The position numbers and the translations under genes are program-made. From CAYZJV01 sp049310885 (GTDB lineage: Bacteria > Spirochaetota > Spirochaetia > Sphaerochaetales > Sphaerochaetaceae), in the NCBI RefSeq assembly GCF_049310885.1, contig NZ_JBMDYO010000001.1, positions 62,001 to 126,000 of the forward strand: a stretch of 64,000 nucleotides of DNA. Reading direction: 5' to 3'. Below, in pieces: positions 8,243 to 16,874 of this stretch. Numbering within the stretch: the stretch's first letter is position 1; the number at the start of each line of letters is the position of its first letter. A model generated the notes under the pieces. That model saw nothing but the letters and a program-made list of their open reading frames with translations. It had not been told where the DNA came from and did no database searches.

Positions 8243-10840
8243 CTAGAGTTGGTAAATCTTCTTCCAATCCCTGCGAAATCCTTTTGTGGCATCCCCCAAT
8301 TGATACTGCTCATTCAATCCAGAAGTCCATACCGATCCATCCGATTTCAAGATTACTGCATGATCTCTACCTGCATCCATATCCAGAGCATCTTCGAATA
8401 TCGGCACGAATCCAACTGTCTTTGAATTACTAGCGGTCGTTCCAATACCAAATTGCCCATACTTATTACTTCCAGCCGCTAACACGGTCCCTTCATAATC
8501 CAATAGGTAAGTATTGTAATATCCAGCTGCGATATCGGTGCAATCAGCGGCAACCTTGACCAGACGATTGGTGGAGTTGGTATTCCCCAACTGACCCTGC
8601 GAATTATCACCAGAAACCCATACAGTTCCATCTGTTTTCAACACGACAATGTGATTCCGTCCTCCAGCGACTTTCTCCACATTATTGGTAATATAGTTAG
8701 GTTTATTGGTGTTGTTGGTATGACCCAACGCCAATTGACCATAGGAATTATCGCCGAAACCATAAAGATCTCCATCTGTCGTTACTATGTAGGAACTATT
8801 GGCTTTATTGGAGAATACTTTACGTCCATTTTCAAAAATCTTTACTGGAGCTGTCCTGGATACGGTAGAACCATCTCCGATTTGCCCAGCTTGGTTAGCT
8901 CCGAATGCCCAGACCGTACCATCAGACTGTACATAGAGAGTATGTCCATAGCCTGCTCCGGCACTCACGACATTACTGGCGATATGATGAAGGTCGAGTT
9001 CGTTGATCCGTGTTCCATCTCCAATCTGGTAATCTTCATTCCTTCCACTTGCGGAAAGATCTCCATTCTCGCCGATATAGAGAGTATGGCCGAAACCACC
9101 TATTACCTCGAGGACCGAAGGTCTGATCGGTGTGAACGTTTTTCTATAATCGGTATCCCCTAGACTCAACTGCCCAAAAGAATTCACTCCCGTACCATAC
9201 AGGATTGTCAAATCATCAATCGCGAAAGTATTAAAATATCCTGCATAGACCCTGGCACCTACATCTTCCGGTTTTGAACCCACAGGAATTGGGGTAGTAG
9301 CGGTCGGCAATGTAGCATGACCAGCTGTTCCCTTCTGTGAGATCTTGAACTCAACCGTTTTCCCATAATCCAAATCGTCGAGTACACCCAAGGCAAGGAT
9401 GTACATGGTATCGTTTTCCATTCCGTATATGAAGGAATCGAAAAGGTTACTCCCGTCATAGTTTTCTGCGAGAACTTGTTCAGTGTCTCCCTGTAAGTCA
9501 TATAGGGAAAGGTAGAGAGGTATCGTAGATTGAGTAAGGTGTGTGATTTCATAGTCTGTGTTCTTGGGAACAGAAAAGAGTATCATCGGCATTCCAGCGG
9601 ACAATCGTACAGCGAAAGGCTCAGTAATCGAGGACAATTCCACCAACCCCTGAGAATCGGGTGTATATACATATGATGACTCTGGTTTTTGAACTATTGC
9701 CGCCACAGCTTCAGTAATATCCGGTCCATGGACGAACAGTCCTCCACGACCATCTGATCTTGCAAAGAAAAACTCATTCCCAAGGCTATCTAGGTCAGCG
9801 ATCCACCTGAACTGAGTGTGATCTATCGGGTTGATCAACTCTCCGCGTTGCCAGGTCTCTCCAAGGTCTTTACTGGAAAGATAGTGGTACACTCGTGTCG
9901 CGGGATTCAGATACACAGCCGTTACCGTTCTATCAGCAGCCACCGCAATATGGATTGTTCCCACTGCATTTGTATCTGTTTTGATTGTCCCATCCCCATA
10001 CATAGGCCAAAAGTCCGGTTGGGCTGAAGTCGCCTCTTTAATTCGCAGGATAGTCAGACCATCCCTATTGAAGGCTGCTATGTAGGCCAAATCCGGATCC
10101 AAGGGATCCACGGCAAGACCAAGCGGACCTCCCGACGATGGGGCAATACGTGTTGTATTCCAAGTATCCCCCCCATCTTTGGATATTGAAAGCTTGACTG
10201 CGAATTCATCATTGTTATCTTGGTAGACTGTATAGAGGTTGCCATGGGCAGATTTGAGATTACCAGAATAACCTGTAGAATTTGAATCTGTTGTTCGAGT
10301 AAAATCTAAGGCTGTGCTGTAGGACATACCCGCATCTGTAGAACGTGCGTAATTGTAGTCCCAATACCTGTCGTGACGATGGAACATGATATGGATAATA
10401 CCATCATCATCGATTACCATGTCCTGTATAGAAGCATTTTCCGCTGCTCGGTTTATCTCAACGGGTGATGAAAAATGCCTTCCAGAATCAGCACTTGCGA
10501 CAGTATAGATCCTACCCTCTTTGGCGAAACCTACAACGACCTGATCTTCGTTTGCCGCAATCCCTTGCACGGAACCTCCTGCAGTCCCTGGAATTGGAAT
10601 ATGCTGCCATGTCGATTCTTCGTGCATCCAGAGGTACCAGATATTCCCACGATGACTACCATGGGCAATATGGAGAGCATCATCTGTCGTGGAAAGAAAG
10701 ATCCCATTTGAAGATGCGACTGTTGGCATATCACCGGCAACGTATCTTACGTGATTCGCAAAGTCATTGAGATTTGCAGCTGCTAGCATTGATATTATGA
10801 GCAAAAGGAACACACAAACCGTGACGCGTCTTCTTATCAT
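8243..10840 (-). CDS. Secreted BNR-repeat / RCC1-repeat protein
   Basis: 865 residues with a signal peptide (MIRRRVTVCVFLLLIISMLA). The N-terminal ~370 residues contain four Asp-box motifs (SADSGRHFSSP, STDAGMSYS, SKDGGDTWN, SKDLGETWQ), indicating a sialidase-like beta-propeller. A middle section resembles a PPC-type beta domain. The last ~340 residues are about seven RCC1 repeats with the pattern AGxxHTLxLxxDGTVWxxGxNxxGQLG, forming a second propeller. The start at 10840 is set by GGGGGGAG four nt upstream. It is the third gene of an operon with an InlB/RCC1 lipoprotein and an SGNH hydrolase, and is followed by MscS. No catalytic residues are evident; a binding or adhesion role is inferred. 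Confidence 0.85.
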   Translation of the reverse strand: MIRRRVTVCVFLLLIISMLAAANLNDFANHVRYVAGDMPTVASSNGIFLSTTDDALHIAHGSHRGNIWYLWMHEESTWQHIPIPGTAGGSVQGIAANEDQVVVGFAKEGRIYTVASADSGRHFSSPVEINRAAENASIQDMVIDDDGIIHIMFHRHDRYWDYNYARSTDAGMSYSTALDFTRTTDSNSTGYSGNLKSAHGNLYTVYQDNNDEFAVKLSISKDGGDTWNTTRIAPSSGGPLGLAVDPLDPDLAYIAAFNRDGLTILRIKEATSAQPDFWPMYGDGTIKTDTNAVGTIHIAVAADRTVTAVYLNPATRVYHYLSSKDLGETWQRGELINPIDHTQFRWIADLDSLGNEFFFARSDGRGGLFVHGPDITEAVAAIVQKPESSYVYTPDSQGLVELSSITEPFAVRLSAGMPMILFSVPKNTDYEITHLTQSTIPLYLSLYDLQGDTEQVLAENYDGSNLFDSFIYGMENDTMYILALGVLDDLDYGKTVEFKISQKGTAGHATLPTATTPIPVGSKPEDVGARVYAGYFNTFAIDDLTILYGTGVNSFGQLSLGDTDYRKTFTPIRPSVLEVIGGFGHTLYIGENGDLSASGRNEDYQIGDGTRINELDLHHIASNVVSAGAGYGHTLYVQSDGTVWAFGANQAGQIGDGSTVSRTAPVKIFENGRKVFSNKANSSYIVTTDGDLYGFGDNSYGQLALGHTNNTNKPNYITNNVEKVAGGRNHIVVLKTDGTVWVSGDNSQGQLGNTNSTNRLVKVAADCTDIAAGYYNTYLLDYEGTVLAAGSNKYGQFGIGTTASNSKTVGFVPIFEDALDMDAGRDHAVILKSDGSVWTSGLNEQYQLGDATKGFRRDWKKIYQL

Positions 10841-10930
10841 CACGCTCCCCCCAATTGGCATAGTATGATCCTATTGTATGCCACTTATCATGCAAGTGGA
10901 ACAAAAATTTGCAGAAAGAGACAATCAATC

Positions 10931-11572
10931 CTAGATTAGAAGAGTTTTCTCTACCCAATCGGCAATTTTCTTTCCCAGAATTTCATGAGCTTCACCGTCC
11001 AAATGAATACCGTCGGGTATCTTGCAAAAAACATGCTCGGAGGCATCAAAAAAAGCACAGTCCAGCTCCTTTGCAACCAATCGGTATTCATGTGCAAGTC
11101 TGACAGAGATCTCGTGTGCTCCGGTAAATGGTCCCTCTTCTACCCATTCGTTCACCTGTGGAGGAGCAATTATCCCAATCTTGGGAGTTTCGCCACTAAT
11201 ACCATAATCGCCAGCTTGTATCGTTTTTACCAACCGTTTCATACCGAGAGCGATATCTACGGCGAGAAGACCAAATCGGTACTTCGTATCATTGGTACCC
11301 AACATAATAAGAACAGCATCCAATGGTTTATGGCTTACGAGGCAAGGCACCAGGTAATCCAATCCGCTACGCCCTGGCTCCACAGGGTCCTCGAAAACTG
11401 TTGTGCGACCATTCATTCCCTCCACGATGATCCGATAGGAACTTCCCATAGCCTTTTCCATCACACTGGTCCAGCGGACATTGTAGGGATGCCGCTCTCC
11501 ATTCTCCGGGTTGAAGCCCCATGTATTGGAATCTCCGAAACAAAGGATTTGTCTTGTCTCTTCTGTTGCCAT
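10931..11572 (-). CDS. SGNH/GDSL-type hydrolase
   Basis: 213 residues with the block I motif CFGDSNTWG carrying the nucleophile Ser, block III LGTND, and the C-terminal DGIHLDGEAH supplying catalytic Asp and His. This is the arylesterase/acylhydrolase branch of SGNH hydrolases. No signal peptide is visible, so it is probably cytoplasmic even though both neighbours are exported. Its ATG follows the stop codon of the RCC1 lipoprotein by only 3 nt, implying translational coupling. Natural ester substrate unknown; deacetylation of a glycan is one possibility. Confidence 0.9.
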   Translation of the reverse strand: MATEETRQILCFGDSNTWGFNPENGERHPYNVRWTSVMEKAMGSSYRIIVEGMNGRTTVFEDPVEPGRSGLDYLVPCLVSHKPLDAVLIMLGTNDTKYRFGLLAVDIALGMKRLVKTIQAGDYGISGETPKIGIIAPPQVNEWVEEGPFTGAHEISVRLAHEYRLVAKELDCAFFDASEHVFCKIPDGIHLDGEAHEILGKKIADWVEKTLLI

Positions 11573-11575
11573 TCC

Positions 11576-13267
11576 CTACTCCTTCCATTCTCCCAACTGA
11601 CCGTAGTCATTAGCTCCCAAGGCTTTAAGGATGCCATCCTTTCCCAGAATGATTGAAAATCCGTCTCCAGCCGATATCATTCCAACGTCATTTCCAATCT
11701 TTGTCCAAACCTTGTATCCGGGATCACCGTCTTTCACCAACTGACCCGCACTATTGTCTCCGGTACCCCAGAGCGTACCGTTTGAATCGATGTACAATGA
11801 GTGTGTTGCAGCAGCTACCACTTCAACGACATCCTCTGCGACCAATACGGGAGTGCTCTGTGACGTGGTACCACCATCGCCCAGCTGACCGTTCCCATTG
11901 GATCCCATAGCCCATAGGCTACCATCTTCCTTTACGAACAATGTATGGGTTCCTCCCGCCGAGACCTTCGCTACGGCGGTATCGATACGCACGGGGTTGC
12001 TTCTCGAATTCGTCGAACCATCACCCAACTGACCGTCTTGATTCCATCCCATGGTCCAAAGACTTCCATCCTTTTTGATAAAGGCGCTATGATATGATCC
12101 GGCTGAAATACCCGTTACATTGTCGGTAATCCGCACAGGAGTACTTCTATTGGTGGTACTGCCATCTCCCAGTTGACCATCTTCGTTGTTTCCCATCGTC
12201 CAGAGGGTTCCATCCTCCTTGAGTATCATAGAGTGAGACCCTCCCGCGGATATGGCTACAACTTCTGCGGTTATCCGGATGGGAGAAGTTTTCGGAAATA
12301 GGGAACTGCTACCCAGTTGTCCTTCGTAGTTCGCTCCCATACCCCATGACACGCCATCATTGTCGACAAAGAGCGTGTGTCCACCACCAGCCGAAACCAT
12401 TCTGACATCATGTGCGATAGCAACAGACTGCACCTGCCCGACTCGGTTGCCGTTACCCAACTGGCCGTTACCATTGTTTCCTACTGCCAACAGAGTTCCA
12501 TCATCCAATAAAACCATACTGTGGTAGGAACCTGCATCGATTTGAGCTATCGGCTTTGCCCATTGCGCATAGAGCTCCATGGCGGCATAGCCCGTTATAA
12601 TGATCTCTCCCGGGAGATATGATTCACCTTGGCCATCGGATTGGGTATTCCAAGCTACAAAGACATACCCTTCACGAATGGGTTTGTCGGCAACTTGAAT
12701 CTCACTCTCTCCAGAGAAGACCTGTTCGGGTGGGAGAGAAAGATCATCTACCCCATCCACATGGTATACCAGAGCATAGGTAAGCTTCTCCCACCCAGCA
12801 TATACGACAGTATCTTCTACAACCGATTGGTGCATATCGTACGGTTCAGTAAGTTCGGCATCGGCAAACCAGCCGGTAAATCTATACCCTTCTCTCTCAG
12901 GAACCACAGGTGCTTTGGGAACCTGTCCGTACGGTATCGTCATTTCCACCGACATGGTTTCCGGTATTCCCAGAATGAACTCGATCGAAAACAGCAATGG
13001 CTCCCAATGTCCATAGAGATTCAAATTCGTAGTGACCGGAGAAGAAAAGTCCCATTTCTCACCTCCAGAGATATCGGTATACCAACCAAGGAACTCATAG
13101 CCCTCTCTTGTTGGCTCATCAGGCATGTGAACTGTTTTTCCACGGGAGACCTCCTGAAGAAAAATCGGGGTCTCATTTTGGGCATCGAATGCAATTGATT
13201 GCTTTGAACAACCGACGATGAACAATACTAAAAAGACAACAAGACTTGCTAGGAATACTCTTTTCAT
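11576..13267 (-). CDS. Lipoprotein with InlB-type B repeats and RCC1 repeats
   Basis: 563 residues. The N-terminus MKRVFLASLVVFLVLFIVGC is a lipoprotein signal with lipobox Cys at residue 20. Three Listeria-Bacteroides (Flg_new/InlB B) repeats follow, each with EGYxFxGW...Y-x-x-W, at roughly residues 38-90, 105-160 and 180-235. The remainder is about seven RCC1 repeats (AGGxHTLFVxxDGxLWxMGxNxxGQLGDG), predicted to form a seven-bladed propeller. The start at 13267 has GGAG about 9 nt upstream; an in-frame ATG at 13318 has no signal sequence directly behind it. It is the first gene of the surface operon running to MscS and probably a surface adhesin or scaffold. Confidence 0.87.
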   Translation of the reverse strand: MKRVFLASLVVFLVLFIVGCSKQSIAFDAQNETPIFLQEVSRGKTVHMPDEPTREGYEFLGWYTDISGGEKWDFSSPVTTNLNLYGHWEPLLFSIEFILGIPETMSVEMTIPYGQVPKAPVVPEREGYRFTGWFADAELTEPYDMHQSVVEDTVVYAGWEKLTYALVYHVDGVDDLSLPPEQVFSGESEIQVADKPIREGYVFVAWNTQSDGQGESYLPGEIIITGYAAMELYAQWAKPIAQIDAGSYHSMVLLDDGTLLAVGNNGNGQLGNGNRVGQVQSVAIAHDVRMVSAGGGHTLFVDNDGVSWGMGANYEGQLGSSSLFPKTSPIRITAEVVAISAGGSHSMILKEDGTLWTMGNNEDGQLGDGSTTNRSTPVRITDNVTGISAGSYHSAFIKKDGSLWTMGWNQDGQLGDGSTNSRSNPVRIDTAVAKVSAGGTHTLFVKEDGSLWAMGSNGNGQLGDGGTTSQSTPVLVAEDVVEVVAAATHSLYIDSNGTLWGTGDNSAGQLVKDGDPGYKVWTKIGNDVGMISAGDGFSIILGKDGILKALGANDYGQLGEWKE

Positions 13268-13334
13268 TGATAGCTTCTCCTCGAAAACATGGCAACTCAT
13301 CAGATAGTCTAACGGCAAGATACACTTATCTCAA

Positions 13335-13376
13335 CAAAAAAGCATCCAGAGGAACAAAGGTCATCTCCAGATGCTT
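13335..13376 (-). terminator. Rho-independent terminator of the diaminopropionate ammonia-lyase gene
   Basis: On the minus strand AAGCATCTGGAG (13376-13365) pairs with CTCTGGATGCTT (13351-13340), a 12-bp stem with two G-U pairs, followed directly by six T. It starts 26 bp after the dpaL stop and insulates it from the RCC1 operon. Confidence 0.8.
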
Positions 13377-13401
13377 ATCGACTATAGTTGATGGGTACCT
13401 A

Positions 13402-14649
13402 CTAGTCCCTGTCTATCCAATATTCATGAGGAACCGGGTTACTTCCCTCCCATATGACCTGTCTGAATAGGACTGGGTCGGTATTACCCTCTGTATTAAT
13501 AAGCAGGATCTGGCTAGTATCGTCAATCTTCAGGAAATCACGTAACTCGTCGGCTCCGTTTTCCTTCAACATGGAGATGAGAGCGCCAAGGGTGACTGCA
13601 CCACTCTCCCCACTGACAATGAAAGGATCTCCTTTCAAGGGTGTAGCGTATACGCGCATACCGCGGGCAGCGATATAATCGGGAACCTTTACAAAGGCAT
13701 CAATGGTCTCCTTGAGCACATTCCAAGCAAGCTCACTGGGTTCTCCACATGCCAGACCTGCCATGATGGTATCTAATGCTCCTCCTACATGGTGGGGTTT
13801 TCCATCGTTTGTACGGGCGCTCTCGAACAGACAGGCAGCCTCCTCGGGCTCCACGACAATACACTTCGGAGCCTTCTCTCCACAGAGGCTATGGTAGAAA
13901 CCGGTGACCGAGGCAGCCAAGGCACCCACCCCAGCTTGCACGAACACGTGAGTAGGTCTAGGGATTCCTTGGCAACTGAATTGCTCTTGGATCTCTGCCA
14001 TCATGGTAGAATATCCCTGCATGATCCATGTGGGAACCTGAGCATACCCTTCCCAGCTGGTATCACTTATTATCTCCCACCCCTGTTCTTTGGCGTCAAT
14101 CGCAATCTGCCGTACCGCATCGTCATAATTTCCTTCAATGATCTTTACCGTAGCACCATAACTTCGTATGGCATCGATCCGGCGTTTGCTAGTTTCTGAG
14201 TGGACATAGATGACACATTTATGTCCAAGTTTCTGTGCAGCCCATGCAATACCCCTACCATGGTTTCCATCAGTGGCACTTGCAAAAGTGATATCGCCGA
14301 GCAGATCTTTAACCTCCTTGGAGACCAAGTATGGGTAATTCATCTTGCTATCGTCTATTCCAAGACGGTTCTGAATAAAACGATAGAGAGCGAAAGATCC
14401 TCCAAGGACCTTAAAGCTATTTAGTTCCAACCGCGAAGCTTCATCCTTGACCCAGATTCCCCCAACACCGAACATCGATGCAAGGTTGGGCAGAGAGACA
14501 AGAGGACTCATTTGATAACCAGGAATTTGTCTATGGAAACGACGGGCAATGCGAGCCACCTCGATGGGAAACATCTCCTTTGCTATTGAGACATCCCTAC
14601 CCTCACGATCTCTCAAAATCCAAGAGAAATCTGGAGTCTTGTTTTTCAT
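13402..14649 (-). CDS. dpaL: Diaminopropionate ammonia-lyase
   Basis: 415 residues, the usual length for DpaL/YgeX, which splits 2,3-diaminopropionate into pyruvate and two ammonia using PLP. The PLP lysine lies in ELNSFKVLGGSFA. The substrate/PLP loop ATDGNHGRGIAWAA and the family-specific SDTSWEGYAQVPTWIMQGY are all present. The start follows TAGGAGG. The gene stands alone between two terminators with its own strong promoter and a leader inverted repeat. Together with the PLP enzymes at 4317-6606 it suggests use of unusual amino acids. Confidence 0.92.
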   Translation of the reverse strand: MKNKTPDFSWILRDREGRDVSIAKEMFPIEVARIARRFHRQIPGYQMSPLVSLPNLASMFGVGGIWVKDEASRLELNSFKVLGGSFALYRFIQNRLGIDDSKMNYPYLVSKEVKDLLGDITFASATDGNHGRGIAWAAQKLGHKCVIYVHSETSKRRIDAIRSYGATVKIIEGNYDDAVRQIAIDAKEQGWEIISDTSWEGYAQVPTWIMQGYSTMMAEIQEQFSCQGIPRPTHVFVQAGVGALAASVTGFYHSLCGEKAPKCIVVEPEEAACLFESARTNDGKPHHVGGALDTIMAGLACGEPSELAWNVLKETIDAFVKVPDYIAARGMRVYATPLKGDPFIVSGESGAVTLGALISMLKENGADELRDFLKIDDTSQILLINTEGNTDPVLFRQVIWEGSNPVPHEYWIDRD

Positions 14650-14685
14650 ATTGGCCTCCTAAGACCTTGATTTGATCATTTTTTC

Positions 14686-14724
14686 TGGTATCAACAAAAT
14701 GAATCAACATCATTTGTGATACCA
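14686..14724. promoter_or_regulatory. Large imperfect inverted repeat in the dpaL leader
   Basis: TGGTATCA (14686-14693) is matched by TGATACCA (14717-14724). The symmetry continues inward as CAAAATGA against TCATTTG with single-base insertions. It lies just after the predicted transcription start (about 14733) and 37 bp before the dpaL ATG, where it could be a repressor site or an RNA hairpin. Confidence 0.5.
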
Positions 14725-14739
14725 TCAAATTAAACGTCA

Positions 14740-14768
14740 ATTATAACCAATATACAAAATAAACTCAA
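14740..14768 (-). promoter_or_regulatory. Sigma-70-type promoter of dpaL
   Basis: On the minus strand TTGAGT (14768-14763), a 17-bp spacer and a perfect TATAAT (14745-14740). Predicted start of transcription is near 14733, about 84 nt ahead of the dpaL ATG. Confidence 0.7.
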
Positions 14769-14774
14769 CTGAAC

Positions 14775-14829
14775 AAAAAAGATGGCCAAACCATAGAATT
14801 ACGCATCAAGCGCAAATATGATTTGGCCA
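14775..14829 (-). terminator. Terminator of the outer-membrane protein gene at 14850
   Basis: On the minus strand TGGCCAAATCATA (14829-14817) pairs with TATGGTTTGGCCA (14795-14783), 13 bp with one wobble, followed by a T-rich tract (complement of 14775-14780). A small inner hairpin (CGC/GCG) lies in the loop. It starts 20 bp after the stop codon. Confidence 0.75.
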
Positions 14830-14849
14830 CGTATACCTACTTCCGAATT

Positions 14850-15713
14850 CTAGAAAGCGTAGTTAAGCATTGCCGCTACCCGCTTGAACGTGAAATCGAC
14901 CTTACTCATAACCCTTGTATCGCTATCTGATTTCTTTGTGGTCATCTGAGGAATGACAGTGAGGTTGATTCTCTCGCCGAACTTGAAGTTGGTTACCAGT
15001 CCAAGATCGAAAACCAGCCCATCAATCTCTAAAGAATTTCCGATATTGTCCTTATAGGTCTCCAACATGATAGCCACAGTATTTATCACTAAAGGCATCT
15101 GGTAACCAACAAGATAATCGCCCTTGTAGTTGAAGCTATTCTGATGGAGCCCACCAGTCTCGAATTCCCACCCTCCGGTGGAAGATGTTTCATAAGTAAA
15201 ACCTTGGTAGTTTATCTCATGATAGGTACGCACCACAACACTTGTCCAATCCCCTGGCCAGATGGCTGCAGTATCGAATTGAAGCGCTGCGCCACCTTTT
15301 CCCTTGTAGTAAACGCCCTCCATTGAAGCCGATGTTGCTTTGTCCGAAATTCCATCCCATTCACGCAATCCTTGTAATTCCATGAGATCGAAGTTCCATC
15401 CTGTTCCCAGTACACCACCTACAGACAGTTCCATCACAGCAATGGGAGTCATGATAGCTTCAAAATTCAAAGACCCTGTTATGGGGGTAATGCCCATGAT
15501 TCCTTTCAGTCTGATATTGTTTGTGCTGAACAGAGGCCCTTCTCCCTGTAAGAACGGCATTTTTACCGTATAGCCGGCCTCTACCTTGAATTCTGGAGCT
15601 GTGCTTCCTATCAACTTTAAATTACCGGTGATCTCACTATCGGCAGCCCAGAGTCCAACCGTAATACATACCATCAACATGAGCAACAAGACCAAACGTC
15701 TGGTTATCTTCAT
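14850..15713 (-). CDS. Predicted outer-membrane beta-barrel protein
   Basis: 287 residues with a cleavable signal peptide (LVLLLMLMVCITVGLWAA) and alternating polar/hydrophobic strands throughout. The C-terminal residue is Phe (AMLNYAF), the usual outer-membrane assembly signal. No family is recognised. The start at 15713 is set by AAGGAGA 7 nt upstream. It is a single-gene unit ending in a strong terminator. A structural or porin role is inferred only from the barrel-like pattern. Confidence 0.7.
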   Translation of the reverse strand: MKITRRLVLLLMLMVCITVGLWAADSEITGNLKLIGSTAPEFKVEAGYTVKMPFLQGEGPLFSTNNIRLKGIMGITPITGSLNFEAIMTPIAVMELSVGGVLGTGWNFDLMELQGLREWDGISDKATSASMEGVYYKGKGGAALQFDTAAIWPGDWTSVVVRTYHEINYQGFTYETSSTGGWEFETGGLHQNSFNYKGDYLVGYQMPLVINTVAIMLETYKDNIGNSLEIDGLVFDLGLVTNFKFGERINLTVIPQMTTKKSDSDTRVMSKVDFTFKRVAAMLNYAF

Positions 15714-15803
15714 CGTAAATTCTCCTTTTCTGTGAATGCAGGTCAACCATCAGCATACCACAAGCTTTGCGTTCTTTGGAATCTTTTTCCACAGCAAGGG
15801 CAC

Positions 15804-16274
15804 TCAAATGCTGTCACATACGTTATTCTGGAGAGCTTTTAACGCTTCATCGAGTGCTTGGCGAAGCTTCTGGAAAGCTACGATATCCACCTGATCCCCC
15901 TCTCGTCCGAGAATACAACTACCGATCGCATGAGGAATATGTGCAGCACGTGCTTTTAATCGTGAACCTGCATCGGTCAACTCGACTACCACTGTCCTTT
16001 CATCTTCTGGTAAGCGACTGCGGGTGAGCAATTTTTGTTTTTCCATTCTCTTCACCAAAGGAGAAACCGTACCGGTATCCAATCCCAACAGATCGCACAA
16101 CCCTCCTATGGTAAGAGAGTGATGTTCCCACAAAGCCATCAATACCAGATATTGAGGATACGTGATCCCCAGCTCTTTTAAATAAGGTCGATAAGCCGCA
16201 AGGATCGCACGTTCCAGTGAATAGACCCTGAAACAAATCTGGTTATCCAACCTTTGCATTTCGCTATTCTTCAT
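15804..16274 (-). CDS. MarR/OhrR-type peroxide-responsive repressor
   Basis: 156 residues. The N-terminus RLDNQICFRVYSLERAI...YRPYLKELGITYPQYLVLMALWEH closely follows OhrR, in which the Cys equivalent to Cys14 here is oxidised by organic hydroperoxides, releasing DNA. A winged helix-turn-helix follows (TIGGLCDLLGLDTGTVSPLVKRME, wing DERTVVVELT). Its ATG overlaps the glutathione peroxidase stop by 4 nt, so both are cotranscribed. The 16-bp palindrome ahead of the peroxidase gene is the likely operator, giving an autoregulated peroxide-defence operon. Confidence 0.87.
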   Translation of the reverse strand: MKNSEMQRLDNQICFRVYSLERAILAAYRPYLKELGITYPQYLVLMALWEHHSLTIGGLCDLLGLDTGTVSPLVKRMEKQKLLTRSRLPEDERTVVVELTDAGSRLKARAAHIPHAIGSCILGREGDQVDIVAFQKLRQALDEALKALQNNVCDSI

Positions 16275-16750
16275 AGGAATTTCTCGATATCTTTATGCAT
16301 CTTATCGGGTTCAACTGTTGGAGCGAACCGCTTCACTTCCGAGCCATCCTTCGATACGAGAAATTTCGTGAAATTCCACTTCACAGCCGCCCCCAAGGTT
16401 CCCGGAGCCTGTTCTTTTAACCAGACAAAAAGCGGATGCGCATCCTTACCGTTGACATCTATTTTCCTCATAAGTTGGAAAGTGACACCGTAGTTGATGC
16501 TACAGAATTGTTCTATGTCAGAGTCGGTACCCGGCTCCTGGTGTGCAAATTGGTCACAAGGAAATCCCAACACTACCAACCCCTGAGGACCATAGATTTC
16601 ATGGATTTTCTGCAAACCCTCATATTGTGGCGTAAACCCACACTTACTTGCCGTATTCACGATAAGTACAGCCTTCCCTTCCAAGCTTGAGAGATTCAAA
16701 TCCTCACCTTTATTGGTAGTCGCTGAAAAATTATACAGATTTGTGCGCAT
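16271..16750 (-). CDS. Glutathione peroxidase-family thiol peroxidase
   Basis: 159 residues. The peroxidatic Cys37 lies in NTASKCGFTPQY, the conserved Gln in LGFPCDQFAHQEPG and the catalytic Trp/Asn in VKWNFTKFLV. Cys, not selenocysteine, is encoded. The short bacterial form, with a further Cys in FPCDQF, usually works with thioredoxin. It reduces hydrogen or lipid peroxides in the cytoplasm. Start supported by GAGGAG 8 nt upstream. It is the first gene of an operon with the OhrR-like repressor. Confidence 0.93.
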   Translation of the reverse strand: MRTNLYNFSATTNKGEDLNLSSLEGKAVLIVNTASKCGFTPQYEGLQKIHEIYGPQGLVVLGFPCDQFAHQEPGTDSDIEQFCSINYGVTFQLMRKIDVNGKDAHPLFVWLKEQAPGTLGAAVKWNFTKFLVSKDGSEVKRFAPTVEPDKMHKDIEKFL

Positions 16751-16767
16751 GACATTCTCCTCTATTT

Positions 16768-16783
16768 ATATTGTGCACAATAT
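16768..16783. promoter_or_regulatory. 16-bp perfect palindrome, probable OhrR-type operator
   Basis: ATATTGTG-CACAATAT is a perfect dyad centred 25 bp upstream of the peroxidase ATG. Its AT-rich half-sites and its position in the only promoter region of the operon fit a MarR-family operator. Confidence 0.65.
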
Positions 16784-16816
16784 TATTTTTCACTATATTT
16801 GTCAAGCCATATAAAT

Positions 16817-16850
16817 AACTGCCGTTTTGGAAGTCCAAAAAACGGCAGTT
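16817..16850 (-). terminator. Terminator of the sugar ABC/GH3 operon
   Basis: AACTGCCGTTTT (16817-16828) and AAAACGGCAGTT (16839-16850) form a perfect 12-bp stem with a 10-nt loop, beginning 24 bp after the GH3 stop. The tail on the minus strand is only moderately T-rich (ATTTATAT). Confidence 0.7.
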
Positions 16851-16874
16851 GAGGAGGTTTTTAGTCGAGATCGT

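Noticed and set aside
10881..10899. Hairpin CCACTT/AAGTGG as a terminator between the SGNH and BNR/RCC1 genes
   Set aside because: The stem is only 6 bp and on the minus strand the T-run comes before the stem, not after it.
8300..12500. Repeated DNA pattern suggesting a CRISPR or tandem array
   Set aside because: The repetition comes from RCC1 codons (GGxNxxGQLG units of 45-55 residues) in an open reading frame, with no identical direct repeats and spacers.
16271..16750. Glutathione peroxidase as a selenoprotein
   Set aside because: The catalytic position is a normal Cys codon.
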